Assembly (NCBI GenBank): GCA_937910385.1
Contig: CALEPT010000122.1
Coordinates: 1-64,000 of the forward strand
Reading direction: 5' to 3'
Source: an uncultured Ruminococcus sp.
Lineage (GTDB): Bacteria > Bacillota > Clostridia > Oscillospirales > Ruminococcaceae
Length of the DNA stretch: 64,000 nt
Shown here: piece after piece, positions 1-8,713 of the stretch
Layout: the number at the start of each line of letters is the position of its first letter
Numbering within the stretch: the first letter of the stretch is position 1
Program-made: the position numbers and the translations under genes
Notes under the pieces: model-generated
What the model saw: only the letters and a program-made list of their open reading frames with translations
What the model was told of the DNA's origin: nothing
Database searches by the model: none

Positions 1-26
1 AGTTCAGACGTGTGCTCTTCCGATCT
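1..26 (+). other. Illumina adapter sequence at contig start
   Basis: The first 26 bases match the 3' end of the TruSeq read-2 adapter, from AGTTCAGACG through to CTTCCGATCT. This is library sequence left on the contig end, not genome. An apparent GTG start at base 10 lies inside it and is false. Genomic sequence begins at base 27. Confidence 0.97.
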
Positions 27-768
27 TTCACATTCCGATGCAAACTCAACCGCTCAGGCATACGCCGAGAAATACGGTTATAATTTTGTATCGCTGGGTG
101 AAGCCCCAGTAGAGATTACAACAACTGCTACGTCCGCCACAACTACCACATCAAAAACTACAACTACAACAACCTCTACTACTACTGCTGGCACCACAAC
201 AACAAGTGCCTTTGAATTTGAGAACAAGTTTTATTCACTTGTGCTCCCAGAGGGAAGCAAGGAGGGCTATGTTGCAGAGCTCACGATACATTCTGATGAG
301 CCCTATGCCCTTGTCATGGGTGGAATATTACTTACGAATTCATATATTGATTTTACCTGTGATACAGATGCCAATGGAAGCGCTGTGGTGACCGTAGAGC
401 TTGACACTATACCTGATGATGAGACCTTGGATTCTATCATACTCTATTTTTCCGCAATATTTGACAATGGCTTTAAGGATTGTGATTCTGATGTAACTGA
501 TGTCAAAATATATCATACCGGCGATGCCGATGTGACCTACGGCGACGCAAACGGAAACGGCACAGTCGAGCTCGCGGACGCAGTACTCATATTGCAGTCT
601 CAGGCAAATCCCGATAAATACGGAGAAAACGGCACGGACGAGGACCACATAACAGCTCGGGGGCTTATAAATGCAGACTGCTCGGGCGGCGGCGACGGCA
701 TTACAGCTAAGGACGCACTCGCCGTTCAGAAATATCTGCTCAAGTTAATAACTCTTCCCGAGGAATAA
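27..768 (+). CDS. Secreted LRR/Thr-linker/dockerin protein, 3' part
   Basis: The 5' end is missing; the first complete genomic codon starts at 28. The opening segment (STAQAYAEKYGYNFVSLG) reads like the capping end of a BspA-type leucine-rich repeat domain. A linker of almost pure threonine follows, then a module of about 105 residues that I do not recognise, probably a beta sandwich. A dockerin ends the protein: first loop GDANGNGTVELAD with calcium ligands at positions 1, 3, 5, 9 and 12, and a second loop DCSGGGDGITAKD of 13 residues. By family, dockerins bind cohesins of a cellulosome scaffold. The protein is probably a cellulosome-attached adhesion or binding protein, but its catalytic or binding role cannot be told from this fragment. 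Confidence 0.85.
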
Positions 769-810
769 AAGTAAAGTCCGGCGTGAATAGATTCCGGAGG
801 ATAAATGAGG

Positions 811-842
811 ATATCCCACCTTTACGGGTGGGATATTTTTTG
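811..842 (+). terminator. Rho-independent terminator after dockerin gene
   Basis: A perfect 10-bp stem (ATATCCCACC with GGTGGGATAT), a 6-nt loop and a T run. It lies 42 bases after the stop codon and separates this gene from the trp promoter. Confidence 0.9.
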
Positions 843-865
843 CTTTGCAAATTTGCGCGAAGGTC

Positions 866-894
866 TTGACAAATCATAAAATATGTGATATAGT
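866..894 (+). promoter_or_regulatory. trp operon promoter
   Basis: TTGACA at 866-871, a 17-bp spacer and TATAGT at 889-894, with TGTGA just before the -10 (extended -10). Transcription would start near 901, at the beginning of the T-box leader. Confidence 0.85.
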
Positions 895-900
895 ATGAAC

Positions 901-1232
901 AGTGTTAATATTCAAACCGTTGAAGCGGAGATAAAGGTGACAATGCTTCCACAGAGAGCCCGCGGTGCTGTGAATCGGGTGAAAAACAAGTCATCAAATG
1001 GACCGCTGAGGGTGCAGTCAAACGTTTGGGCGAAAAGGAGTGCCGGGCGAGATTTGTAATGCCTGACTTCTGATAACTAACGGAGTATTCTGCAACGTTG
1101 TGACGCGCGTTAAGCGTCGGGGATATGTTTGTATCCTGCTAAGTGCGCGGTATAGTGCCGCGAATCAAGGTGGTACCACGGATATGCTTATTCGTCCTTG
1201 ACAGATCAATGATATCTGTCGGGGATTTTTTG
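901..1232 (+). ncRNA. T-box leader, tRNA-Trp specific
   Basis: The leader carries a T-box core at 1167-1181 with the tRNA-end-binding bulge TGGTACC. A candidate specifier UGG at 999-1001 is followed by ACC, as in known T-boxes; UGG is the Trp codon and fits the operon downstream. Two exclusive structures can be drawn. In the antiterminator, TCAAGG (1165-1170) pairs with CCTTGA (1196-1201), and ACG (1178-1180) with CGT (1193-1195). In the terminator, a 12-bp stem (1195-1206 with 1214-1225, some G-U) precedes six T. Uncharged tRNA-Trp should favour the antiterminator and turn on trpE onward. Confidence 0.93.
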
Positions 1233-1260
1233 TTTTCGGCAGAAAATACGGAGGTGCGTT

Positions 1261-2727
1261 ATGAAATTTTTACCCGGAATTGAAACGGCGGCAGAGCTTG
1301 CCAAAAGCGGCAAATACGACATCATGCCCGTGAGCTGTGAGATATTGTCGGACATCTGTACGCCTATCGAGGCTATCATGATACTGAAAAACGTCTCGAC
1401 ACACTGCTATATGCTGGAATCTGTTGCAGATAAGGAAAAATGGGGCAGGTATACCTTCCTTGGCTTCGATCCGAAAACGCAGATAACTGCGGCGGGAAGG
1501 AAACTGAAAATAGGCGGCGTCGAGATGGAGACCGACGACCCGAGCGTTCAGATAAGACAGATACTCTCACAGTACCGAAGTCCCAAATTCGACCATTTAC
1601 CGTCGTTTACGGGCGGACTTGTCGGCTACTTCTCATATGATTTCCTCGCTTATTCCGAGAAAACACTGCGGATCGAGACAGAGGATACCGAGAACTTCAA
1701 GGACGTGGACCTGATGCTGTTTGACAAGGTCATCGCATTCGATAACTTCCGCCAGAAAATAATCCTCATCGCGAACATGAGCCTTGATGATCCCGAAACA
1801 GGCTACAACAAGGCAAAGCTTGAACTCAAACAGCTCGCAGAGCTCCTGCGCAGCGGCAGCCGCAAAAAAGAGCCTGCGGGACACCTTACGAGCGAGGTCA
1901 CAGCGCTCTTTGACAAGGAGCGTTATTGCGATATGGTCGAGCGCGCAAAGCACCATATCCGCGAAGGCGATATATTCCAGATAGTCCTCTCGAACCGCCT
2001 CAGTGCAGGCTTTGAGGGCAGTCTGCTCAATACCTACAGGGTGCTGAGAACTATAAACCCTTCGCCTTATATGTTCTATTTTTCAGGAACTGATGTTGAG
2101 ATCGCGGGAGCCTCTCCTGAGACCCTCGTGAAGCTCGAGAACGGCGTGCTGCATACATTCCCGCTTGCGGGAACCCGTCCGCGCGGTAAGACCGAGGCGG
2201 AGGACAAGGAGCTCGAGGCAGGACTTCTTGCCGATGAAAAGGAGCTTGCCGAGCACAATATGCTCGTTGATCTCGGCAGAAACGACCTCGGAAAAATAAG
2301 CAAATTCGGTACGGTTCAGGTGGAAAAGCTCCACAGCATAGAGCGCTATTCGCACGTTATGCACATAGGCTCGACCGTCAGGGGAGAGATACGTGAGGAG
2401 TTCGACGGACTTGACGCTGTGAGCGCGGTGCTCCCGGCAGGCACTCTCTCGGGAGCGCCCAAAATAAGAGCCTGTCAGCTCATTGCAGAGCTCGAAAATA
2501 ACAAGCGCGGAATTTACGGCGGCGCTATTGGCTACATCGACTTCACAGGCAACCTTGACACCTGCATTGCCATACGCATTGCCTACAAGAAGAATGGCAA
2601 GGTGTTTGTGCGCAGCGGTGCAGGTATCGTTGCAGATTCCGTGCCGGAAAAGGAATATCAGGAGTGCATAAACAAAGCAGCAGCTGTTGTTAATGCGCTG
2701 AAAATGGCAGAGGAGGCGGACGAATGA
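1261..2727 (+). CDS. trpE: Anthranilate synthase component I
   Basis: TrpE converts chorismate to anthranilate with ammonia supplied by TrpG, the first committed step of tryptophan synthesis. The 488 residues are of normal length. The N-terminal feedback site is present (MLES at 51-54). The chorismate-binding domain carries the motifs GDIFQIVLSNR, SPYMFYF, GASPETLV, GTRPRGKT, VDLGRNDLG, AGTLSGAPK and YGGAIGYID. The start is set by GGAGG at 1250-1254. It is first in the operon, directly behind the T-box leader, and its last bases overlap trpG as ATGA. The retained LES motif suggests enzyme-level inhibition by tryptophan as well as tRNA-level control. Confidence 0.97.
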   Translation: MKFLPGIETAAELAKSGKYDIMPVSCEILSDICTPIEAIMILKNVSTHCYMLESVADKEKWGRYTFLGFDPKTQITAAGRKLKIGGVEMETDDPSVQIRQILSQYRSPKFDHLPSFTGGLVGYFSYDFLAYSEKTLRIETEDTENFKDVDLMLFDKVIAFDNFRQKIILIANMSLDDPETGYNKAKLELKQLAELLRSGSRKKEPAGHLTSEVTALFDKERYCDMVERAKHHIREGDIFQIVLSNRLSAGFEGSLLNTYRVLRTINPSPYMFYFSGTDVEIAGASPETLVKLENGVLHTFPLAGTRPRGKTEAEDKELEAGLLADEKELAEHNMLVDLGRNDLGKISKFGTVQVEKLHSIERYSHVMHIGSTVRGEIREEFDGLDAVSAVLPAGTLSGAPKIRACQLIAELENNKRGIYGGAIGYIDFTGNLDTCIAIRIAYKKNGKVFVRSGAGIVADSVPEKEYQECINKAAAVVNALKMAEEADE

Positions 2728-3290
2728 TACTTCTCATCGACAATTACGACAGCTTTTCATACAATCTCTATCAGCTTGTGGGCGAGATATGCCCGGACAT
2801 AAAGGTCATTCGCAACGACGAGATGACCGTTTCCGAGATAGAGCAGCTCGCTCCCGACCGCATTATCCTTTCGCCCGGACCCGGCAGACCCGAGGACGCA
2901 GGAGTTATAATCGAGGCAGCAAAAACGGTCGCGCAAAAGATCCCGACACTTGGCGTATGTCTCGGACATCAGGCGATATGTGCGGCTTACGGAGCTCAGG
3001 TCACATACGCGAAGAAGCTCATGCACGGCAAGCAGTCTGTCATCAGCTTTCAGGGGGACTCTCCTCTGTTCAGGGGTATTGACGAGGGCGCTCCCGTGGC
3101 GAGATACCATTCGCTTGCAGCTAAAGCGGACACAATTCCCGACTGCTTTGAGGTGACGGCGGTCGCGGACGACGGCGAGATAATGGCGGTTCAGCATAAG
3201 CAGTTCCCGATATACGGAGTGCAGTTCCACCCCGAGTCGATAATGACTCCGTGCGGCAGGATAATGCTGCGCAACTTCATCGAGGGCTGA
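2724..3290 (+). CDS. trpG: Anthranilate synthase component II (glutamine amidotransferase)
   Basis: TrpG hydrolyses glutamine and channels ammonia to TrpE. At 188 residues it is a stand-alone class I amidotransferase, not fused to TrpD. The oxyanion segment (LSPGPGRPEDAG), the nucleophile Cys79 in GVCLGHQ and the His/Glu pair in VQFHPES are all visible. The start codon overlaps the trpE stop (ATGA), so translation is probably coupled. In some Firmicutes this subunit also serves PabA function in folate synthesis; that cannot be judged here. Confidence 0.96.
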   Translation: MILLIDNYDSFSYNLYQLVGEICPDIKVIRNDEMTVSEIEQLAPDRIILSPGPGRPEDAGVIIEAAKTVAQKIPTLGVCLGHQAICAAYGAQVTYAKKLMHGKQSVISFQGDSPLFRGIDEGAPVARYHSLAAKADTIPDCFEVTAVADDGEIMAVQHKQFPIYGVQFHPESIMTPCGRIMLRNFIEG

Positions 3291-3360
3291 TATGAGTTTT
3301 CAGCGCGGCGCTGACAAGCTGCTGAAAATAAGCGCGCGAAAACAGAATAGGAGTTTTGCA

Positions 3361-3444
3361 GCGAGTAAGCGAGCTTGCGAGCGGCAGCGTGAAATGGGAT
3401 TCTAAAGGGTATACCCTTTAGCGGAGTGTGGGGCAGAGCCCCAC
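3361..3444 (+). repeat. GC-rich double-hairpin repeat, copy 1 (inside trp operon)
   Basis: The copy fills the 187-bp gap between trpG and trpD. It has a variable 5' part (GAGTAAGCGAGCTTGCGAGC), then GGGATTCTAAAGGG with the hairpin AAAGGGTATACCCTTT, then TGGGGCAGAGCCCCA as a second hairpin. The same layout recurs at 35390-35472 and 46678-46734, and in altered form at 46010-46205 and 52563-52665. No T run follows, so it need not terminate transcription. Confidence 0.75.
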
Positions 3445-3477
3445 TAAGAGAAAATATTATATCAGGAGGTATTTACA

Positions 3478-4494
3478 ATGATAAAAGAAGCGATAGTAAA
3501 AATCGTTGACAAGCAGGATCTGACATACGACGAAGCATATGCCGTTATCAGCGAGATAATGGCGGGTCAGACCACGCCTACGCAGAACGCGGCGTTCCTT
3601 GCGGCTCTCTCAACAAAGAGCACAAAGGCGGAAACTATCGACGAGATAACCGGTTGTGCCGCAGCAATGCGTGACGCTGCAACAAAGTTCGAGAGCGACC
3701 TTGATCTTCTTGAGATAGTAGGAACAGGTGGAGATAATGCTCACAGTTTCAACATCTCCACAACGTCGGCATTCGTTATCGCCGCCTCGGGAGTACTTGT
3801 GGCAAAGCACGGAAACCGCGCTGCCTCGTCCCTCAGCGGTACAGCAGACTGTCTTGAAGCACTCGGAGCAAACATCAGCCTTGAGCCCGAAAAGTGCCGT
3901 GAACTCCTTGAAAAAGTTGGCTTCTGCTTCTTCTTCGCGCAGAAGTATCACACCTCAATGAAGTACGTGGGTCCTATCAGAAAGGAGCTCGGTATCAGGA
4001 CGGTGTTCAATATCCTCGGACCTCTTACGAACCCCGCTTATCCGAAGCATCACCTCCTCGGAGTATACGACCGCTCGCTGCTTGAGCCGGTTGCGGAGGT
4101 TCTCATGAAGCTCGGCTCAAAGAGGGGAATGGTCGTTTTCGGCACGGATAAGCTTGACGAGATCTCGCTCAGTGCTCCCACCGCAGTATGCGAGTACAAG
4201 GACGGCTGGATGAAGAATTATGAGATAACTCCCGAGCAGTTCGGCTTCGAGCGCTGCACAAAGGACGACCTCCTCGGCGGAACTCCGCAGGAAAATGCCG
4301 CTACTACGCGCGGTATACTCAGCGGTGAGATACAAGGTCACAAGAGAAATACCGTTCTTCTGAACGCAGGTGCGGCGATCTACGTCGGCGGAAAGGCTGA
4401 CTCGATAGAGGAAGGTGTTAAGCGCGCAGCGCAGCTCATCGACTCGGGCAAGGCGCTTGAGGCTCTCGATAAATTCGTTGCACTGTCCAACTGA
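3478..4494 (+). CDS. trpD: Anthranilate phosphoribosyltransferase
   Basis: TrpD joins anthranilate to PRPP to give phosphoribosyl-anthranilate. The 338 residues match the family. The glycine-rich PRPP site ([15 protein letters not shown]) and the following [15 protein letters not shown] segment are typical, as are GPLTNP and the later DEIS motif. AGGAGG stands 8 bases before ATG. Although in the operon, it is separated from trpG by a repeat of nearly 190 bp, so it depends on its own ribosome-binding site; trpC follows after 8 bases. Confidence 0.97.
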   Translation: MIKEAIVKIVDKQDLTYDEAYAVISEIMAGQTTPTQNAAFLAALSTKSTKAETIDEITGCAAAMRDAATKFESDLDLLEIVGTGGDNAHSFNISTTSAFVIAASGVLVAKHGNRAASSLSGTADCLEALGANISLEPEKCRELLEKVGFCFFFAQKYHTSMKYVGPIRKELGIRTVFNILGPLTNPAYPKHHLLGVYDRSLLEPVAEVLMKLGSKRGMVVFGTDKLDEISLSAPTAVCEYKDGWMKNYEITPEQFGFERCTKDDLLGGTPQENAATTRGILSGEIQGHKRNTVLLNAGAAIYVGGKADSIEEGVKRAAQLIDSGKALEALDKFVALSN

Positions 4495-4502
4495 GGTGAG
4501 CC

Positions 4503-5288
4503 ATGACCATACTTGATAAGCTTGCAGACCACTCTCGCGAGCGAGTTGCTGCGGCAAAGGAAAGGCTTTCTGCCGACGAGATAAAAAGCCTCGCGCAGTC
4601 CTTGCCGAAAGGGAGTTTTGAGTTTGAGGCTGCAATAAAAAACAACCACGATATCGCGTTCATATGTGAGTGTAAGAAGGCGTCACCCTCGAAGGGCATC
4701 ATCGCGGAGAACTTCCCGTATTTGCAGATAGCCAAGGACTATGAGGCAGCGGGCGCGGACTGCATTTCTGTTCTCACAGAACCGAAATGGTTTCTGGGAA
4801 GTGATGAGTACCTCCGTGAAATAGCAGAAAGCGTTGCCATACCGTGCATACGCAAGGATTTCACGGTAGACGAATACATGATATACGAAGCGAAGCTGCT
4901 CGGCGCAAAGGCAGTTCTGCTGATATGCTCGATACTCACAACGCAGCAGGTCAAGGACTACATTGACGTGTGCGACTCTCTGGGACTTTCGGCGCTTGTC
5001 GAGGCTCATGACGAGGCGGAGGTGAAGTCTGCTGTGGAGTGCGGAGCTCGTCTTATCGGCGTGAACAACCGCAATTTGAAGGATTTTTCCGTCGATACCG
5101 GCAACAGCCGCAGAATGCGCGAGCTCGTGCCGCCCGGGATACTTTTCGTATCCGAGAGCGGCGTAAAAAGTGCCGGAGATATAGAGCTTCTGCGCGAGGC
5201 GGGTGCGGACGCCGTGCTCATCGGTGAAACGCTCATGCGCGCAGAGAATAAAACAATCAAGCTTGCGCAATTGAGGGGGATAGCATGA
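4503..5288 (+). CDS. trpC: Indole-3-glycerol phosphate synthase
   Basis: TrpC closes the indole ring, turning carboxyphenylamino-deoxyribulose phosphate into indole-3-glycerol phosphate. It is a TIM barrel of 261 residues. The catalytic lysine segments CECKKASPSKG and PCIRKDFTVDEYM are present, as are LTEPKWFLGS, LVEAHDEAEV, IGVNNRNLKDF and the phosphate-binding end VSESGVK and GADAVLIGE. It is not fused to TrpF, unlike in E. coli; its stop overlaps the trpF start as ATGA. The start at 4503 follows a GAGGTG site. Confidence 0.97.
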   Translation: MTILDKLADHSRERVAAAKERLSADEIKSLAQSLPKGSFEFEAAIKNNHDIAFICECKKASPSKGIIAENFPYLQIAKDYEAAGADCISVLTEPKWFLGSDEYLREIAESVAIPCIRKDFTVDEYMIYEAKLLGAKAVLLICSILTTQQVKDYIDVCDSLGLSALVEAHDEAEVKSAVECGARLIGVNNRNLKDFSVDTGNSRRMRELVPPGILFVSESGVKSAGDIELLREAGADAVLIGETLMRAENKTIKLAQLRGIA

Positions 5289-5890
5289 CTAAGATAAAAA
5301 TGTGCGGACTCAGCCGCATGGAGGATATAGAATACGCAAACGACGTAATGCCCGAGTTTATCGGCTTCGTTTTTGCTCAGAAAAGCAAAAGATACGTCTC
5401 TCCCGAGACTGCCGCAAAGCTCAGAGAGCAGCTTGACTACCGTATCGCTGCGGTTGGAGTTTTTGTGGACGAAGAGCCTGAGAAGATCGCTGAGCTCGTG
5501 AAGAATGAGGTCATCGACATCGTACAGCTTCACGGAAGCGAGAATAACCGCTTTATCTCAAGACTGCGCGAGCTCATTGAGGTGCCGATAATACAGGCTT
5601 TCAGGATAATAAGCAGCTACGACATTGAGAATGCCGTAATGTCGGACGCGGATTTTGTGCTGCTCGATTCGGGGGCAGGTACGGGAAAGACCTTCGACTG
5701 GTCGCTGATAAGAGGACTCAACCGTCCGTATTTTCTTGCAGGAGGGATATCTCCCGAAAATGCTGCGGAGGCGGTGGAACAGCTCTCGCCGTATGCCGTT
5801 GACGCGAGTTCGTCGCTTGAGACCGACGGAGCGAAGGACTTTGACAAGATGAACGCCTTTTCGGAAGCAGTACGCGGAGAGCTGTTCTGA
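5285..5890 (+). CDS. trpF: Phosphoribosylanthranilate isomerase
   Basis: TrpF performs the Amadori rearrangement of phosphoribosyl-anthranilate. It is a small TIM barrel of 201 residues. KMCGLSRMEDI carries the catalytic Cys; also visible are GFVFAQKSKRYV, VGVFVDE, VQLHGSE, the catalytic Asp in LLDSGAGTGKTFDW, and the phosphate site FLAGGISPENA. Where the family usually has VDVSSGVE, this protein has VDASSSLE, a mild change in the second phosphate loop. It overlaps trpC by four bases. Confidence 0.96.
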   Translation: MTKIKMCGLSRMEDIEYANDVMPEFIGFVFAQKSKRYVSPETAAKLREQLDYRIAAVGVFVDEEPEKIAELVKNEVIDIVQLHGSENNRFISRLRELIEVPIIQAFRIISSYDIENAVMSDADFVLLDSGAGTGKTFDWSLIRGLNRPYFLAGGISPENAAEAVEQLSPYAVDASSSLETDGAKDFDKMNAFSEAVRGELF

Positions 5891-5977
5891 ATAAACACTA
5901 TGCATGGGCTCCTGAATAGACAATGTCCCTTTTAAGGAGCTCCGGAGTTGAGATACATCTATGGAAGGAATGATAAT

Positions 5978-7168
5978 ATGTCACAATCAAAGGGCAGATT
6001 CGGCGTCCACGGCGGACAGTATATCCCCGAAACGCTGATGAATGCGGTCATAGAGCTTGAAAATGCTTATAACCGCTGCAAGGACGACCCCGATTTTAAC
6101 CGCGAGCTCACAGAGCTCTTCAACAGTTATGCAGGCAGACCGTCGCTGCTTTACTATGCGGAAAAGCTCACCCGTGAGCTCGGCGGAGCTAAGATATACC
6201 TCAAGCGCGAGGATCTCAACCACACGGGCTCGCACAAGATAAACAACGTACTCGGACAGGCACTGCTTGCAAAGAAAATGGGCAAAACCAGACTTATTGC
6301 CGAGACAGGGGCAGGTCAGCACGGAGTTGCTACTGCGACTGCCGCTGCTCTGCTTGATATGGAGTGCGTTGTATTCATGGGCGAGGAGGATACAAAGCGT
6401 CAGGCACTGAATGTTTACCGCATGAAGCTTCTCGGGTCAGAGGTCATACCGGTAAAAACAGGTACAGCCACACTCAAGGACGCTGTTTCTGAGGCTATGA
6501 GAGAGTGGACTTCTCGTATCGACGACACGCATTACTGCCTTGGTTCTGTCATGGGACCTCACCCGTTCCCGACGATAGTCCGCGATTTTCAGGCGGTCAT
6601 CTCGCGTGAGGCAAGAGCTCAGATACTCGAAAAGGAGGGCAGACTGCCCGATGCGGTCATCGCGTGCGTTGGCGGAGGCTCCAACTCAATAGGCAGCTTC
6701 TATCATTTTATCCCCGACGAGGGCGTAAGGCTCATCGGCTGTGAGGCTGCGGGCAGGGGAATAGATACCTTTGAGACTGCTGCTACCGTGAATACGGGCA
6801 GGATAGGTATTTTCCACGGCATGAAATCGTATTTTTGTCAGGACGAATACGGTCAGATAGCGCCCGTTTACTCTATTTCTGCGGGTCTTGACTACCCGGG
6901 AGTAGGCCCCGAGCACGCATATCTTCACGACATAGGCAGAGCGGAGTACGTTCCTGTTACGGACGACGAAGCCGTAAACGCATTCGAGTTCCTTTCGCGC
7001 ACTGAGGGCATAATCCCCGCAATAGAATCGGCTCATGCAGTCGCTTACGCGATGAAGCTTGCGCCGACAATGGGCAAAGATAAGATAATAATCATCACCG
7101 TATCGGGCAGGGGCGATAAGGACTGCGCCGCTATAGCACGCTACAGAGGGGAGGATATCTATGAGTAA
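5978..7168 (+). CDS. trpB: Tryptophan synthase beta chain
   Basis: TrpB condenses indole with serine, using pyridoxal phosphate, in the alpha2-beta2 complex with TrpA. The PLP lysine is Lys87 in [10 protein letters not shown], and the phosphate loop [10 protein letters not shown] is present. The ATG at 5978 is chosen because AAGGA lies 8-9 bases upstream and the protein then begins [13 protein letters not shown], as expected; a TTG at 5948 would add ten unsupported residues. The length is 396 residues. The gene overlaps trpA by 8 bases. The 87-bp gap after trpF can form a short GCTCCT/AGGAGC hairpin. Confidence 0.97.
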   Translation: MSQSKGRFGVHGGQYIPETLMNAVIELENAYNRCKDDPDFNRELTELFNSYAGRPSLLYYAEKLTRELGGAKIYLKREDLNHTGSHKINNVLGQALLAKKMGKTRLIAETGAGQHGVATATAAALLDMECVVFMGEEDTKRQALNVYRMKLLGSEVIPVKTGTATLKDAVSEAMREWTSRIDDTHYCLGSVMGPHPFPTIVRDFQAVISREARAQILEKEGRLPDAVIACVGGGSNSIGSFYHFIPDEGVRLIGCEAAGRGIDTFETAATVNTGRIGIFHGMKSYFCQDEYGQIAPVYSISAGLDYPGVGPEHAYLHDIGRAEYVPVTDDEAVNAFEFLSRTEGIIPAIESAHAVAYAMKLAPTMGKDKIIIITVSGRGDKDCAAIARYRGEDIYE

Positions 7169-7934
7169 TATCAGATCTGCTTTTGCAAACGGCAAGGCGT
7201 TCATTCCGTTCATAACCTGCGGAGACCCCGATCTTGAGACTACCGCCAAGGTAGTCCGTGCGGCTGCCGAGAACGGTGCCGACCTGATCGAGCTCGGCAT
7301 TCCTTTTTCAGATCCGACTGCGGAGGGACCCGTTATACAGGGCGCAAATATCCGCGCTCTTGCGGGCGGAGTCACCACGGACAAGGTTTTCGAGCTTGTC
7401 AAGGAGCTCCGCCGTGATATTAAGATACCGCTCGTATTCATGACTTATGCCAATGTTGTGTACTCATACGACGCGGAGCGCTTCATGGCACGCTGCTGCG
7501 AGGCGGGCGTGGACGGAGTTATCCTGCCGGATCTTCCGTTCGAGGAAAAGGGCGAATTTTCGGCAGTTGCAAAGCAGTACGGAGTTGATCTCATTTCGCT
7601 CATCGCTCCCACCTCAGAAAACAGGATAGCTATGATAGCGAAGGAGGCTGAGGGCTTCATCTACATAGTTTCGAGCCTCGGAGTTACAGGTGTAAGAAGC
7701 GAGATAAGCACAGATATCGGAGAGATAGTGAAAGTAATAAGGGAAAACACCAATATTCCGTGCGCCGTGGGCTTTGGTATCTCAAAGCCCGAGCAGGCTG
7801 CGAAAATGGCAGGTCTGTCGGACGGAGCTATTGTCGGCTCGGCGATAATCCGCATTCTCGAGCAGTACGGCAGAGACGCTGCACCTTATGTAGGTGAGTA
7901 TGTCAAGAGCATGAAGGAAGCGATCATATCATGA
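7161..7934 (+). CDS. trpA: Tryptophan synthase alpha chain
   Basis: TrpA splits indole-3-glycerol phosphate to indole and glyceraldehyde phosphate and passes indole to TrpB. It has 257 residues. The catalytic Glu is in [12 protein letters not shown] and the catalytic Asp in [20 protein letters not shown] and [11 protein letters not shown] form the phosphate end. It overlaps trpB by 8 bases and is the last gene, followed after 28 bases by a strong terminator. With it the pathway from chorismate to tryptophan is complete in one operon. Confidence 0.97.
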   Translation: MSNIRSAFANGKAFIPFITCGDPDLETTAKVVRAAAENGADLIELGIPFSDPTAEGPVIQGANIRALAGGVTTDKVFELVKELRRDIKIPLVFMTYANVVYSYDAERFMARCCEAGVDGVILPDLPFEEKGEFSAVAKQYGVDLISLIAPTSENRIAMIAKEAEGFIYIVSSLGVTGVRSEISTDIGEIVKVIRENTNIPCAVGFGISKPEQAAKMAGLSDGAIVGSAIIRILEQYGRDAAPYVGEYVKSMKEAIIS

Positions 7935-7962
7935 ATCGCTGCCGCAATTATAGTTAATACGC

Positions 7963-7999
7963 AAAAAGCCCCGTAACGTGCAGTTACGGGGCTTTTTTT
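7963..7999 (+). terminator. trp operon terminator
   Basis: A 10-bp perfect stem GCCCCGTAAC/GTTACGGGGC is flanked by A and T runs, so it could also work for the convergent minus-strand lipoprotein gene ending at 8007. Confidence 0.93.
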
Positions 8000-8006
8000 A
8001 CCTGTG

Positions 8007-8639
8007 CTATTCAGTTTCGGAAGACGCAGTCTCTTCTGCTGAAGTTGTTTCCTCAGAGGGAGCTTCTTCTTCTGCTGTTGTCTCTTCGGAGACTTCCGTA
8101 TTCCCGTCAGAGCTTTCCCCGATAACGCTGAGCCCGAGGAAGGTTATCGTGAGCTGATTATTTGGCATTTCAAAGCAGCTTGGCGAGCCGTTCTTATCGA
8201 CTGAGAGAATATATTCTCCGCCCTCAAGCTCTCCGCTTATTTTCAGCAGCTCGCCGTCCTCTTCGCCCTTGAGTTCATCGAGCCTTGCGTTGTCGTCCAC
8301 GGCTTTTATGAGATTGAGCATCATTGCCTTTACGGGAAGAGCCGACTGCGGCACGGAAAAGCTTAGTCCTTTATAGGAAGCAGTAACGCTGCCCTCGTTG
8401 AATTCGAGCTTAACGCCGCTGAGCGAGTTGGGCGAACTGAATTCGATGTCCCAAACGCCGTCGCCGAAGCGCCTGAGAGTTCCGTTTGCTTCGAGCTTTT
8501 CGATGACGACGCTGACCTCGGACTGAAAAGCGCAGTTGAGCCCGTTTTTTCGCGAGGTATCATTTTTCATCGGGACGGAGCACGCCGTAAGACAGAGTAC
8601 GGCTATGATGGTAAAGGTCAGTGTGATAAGTCTTTTCAT
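8007..8639 (-). CDS. Hypothetical lipoprotein with acidic Thr/Glu tail
   Basis: I do not recognise a named family. The N-terminus MKRLITLTFTIIAVLCLTAC is a lipoprotein signal peptide with lipobox LTAC, so the protein should be anchored outside the membrane. The roughly 160-residue body is mixed and has no catalytic motif I can name. The last 30 residues are a low-complexity Glu/Thr/Ser tail. The ATG at 8639 is preferred over one six codons upstream because GGAGAAG lies just before it. The gene converges on the trp operon and lies downstream of nnr. Confidence 0.8.
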   Translation of the reverse strand: MKRLITLTFTIIAVLCLTACSVPMKNDTSRKNGLNCAFQSEVSVVIEKLEANGTLRRFGDGVWDIEFSSPNSLSGVKLEFNEGSVTASYKGLSFSVPQSALPVKAMMLNLIKAVDDNARLDELKGEEDGELLKISGELEGGEYILSVDKNGSPSCFEMPNNQLTITFLGLSVIGESSDGNTEVSEETTAEEEAPSEETTSAEETASSETE

Positions 8640-8713
8640 AAAATCTTCTCCAATCATTGATCTTTTATGACTTTATACGACCTTTACTTTATGCAGCGCG
8701 GGCGCTGCTGCTA

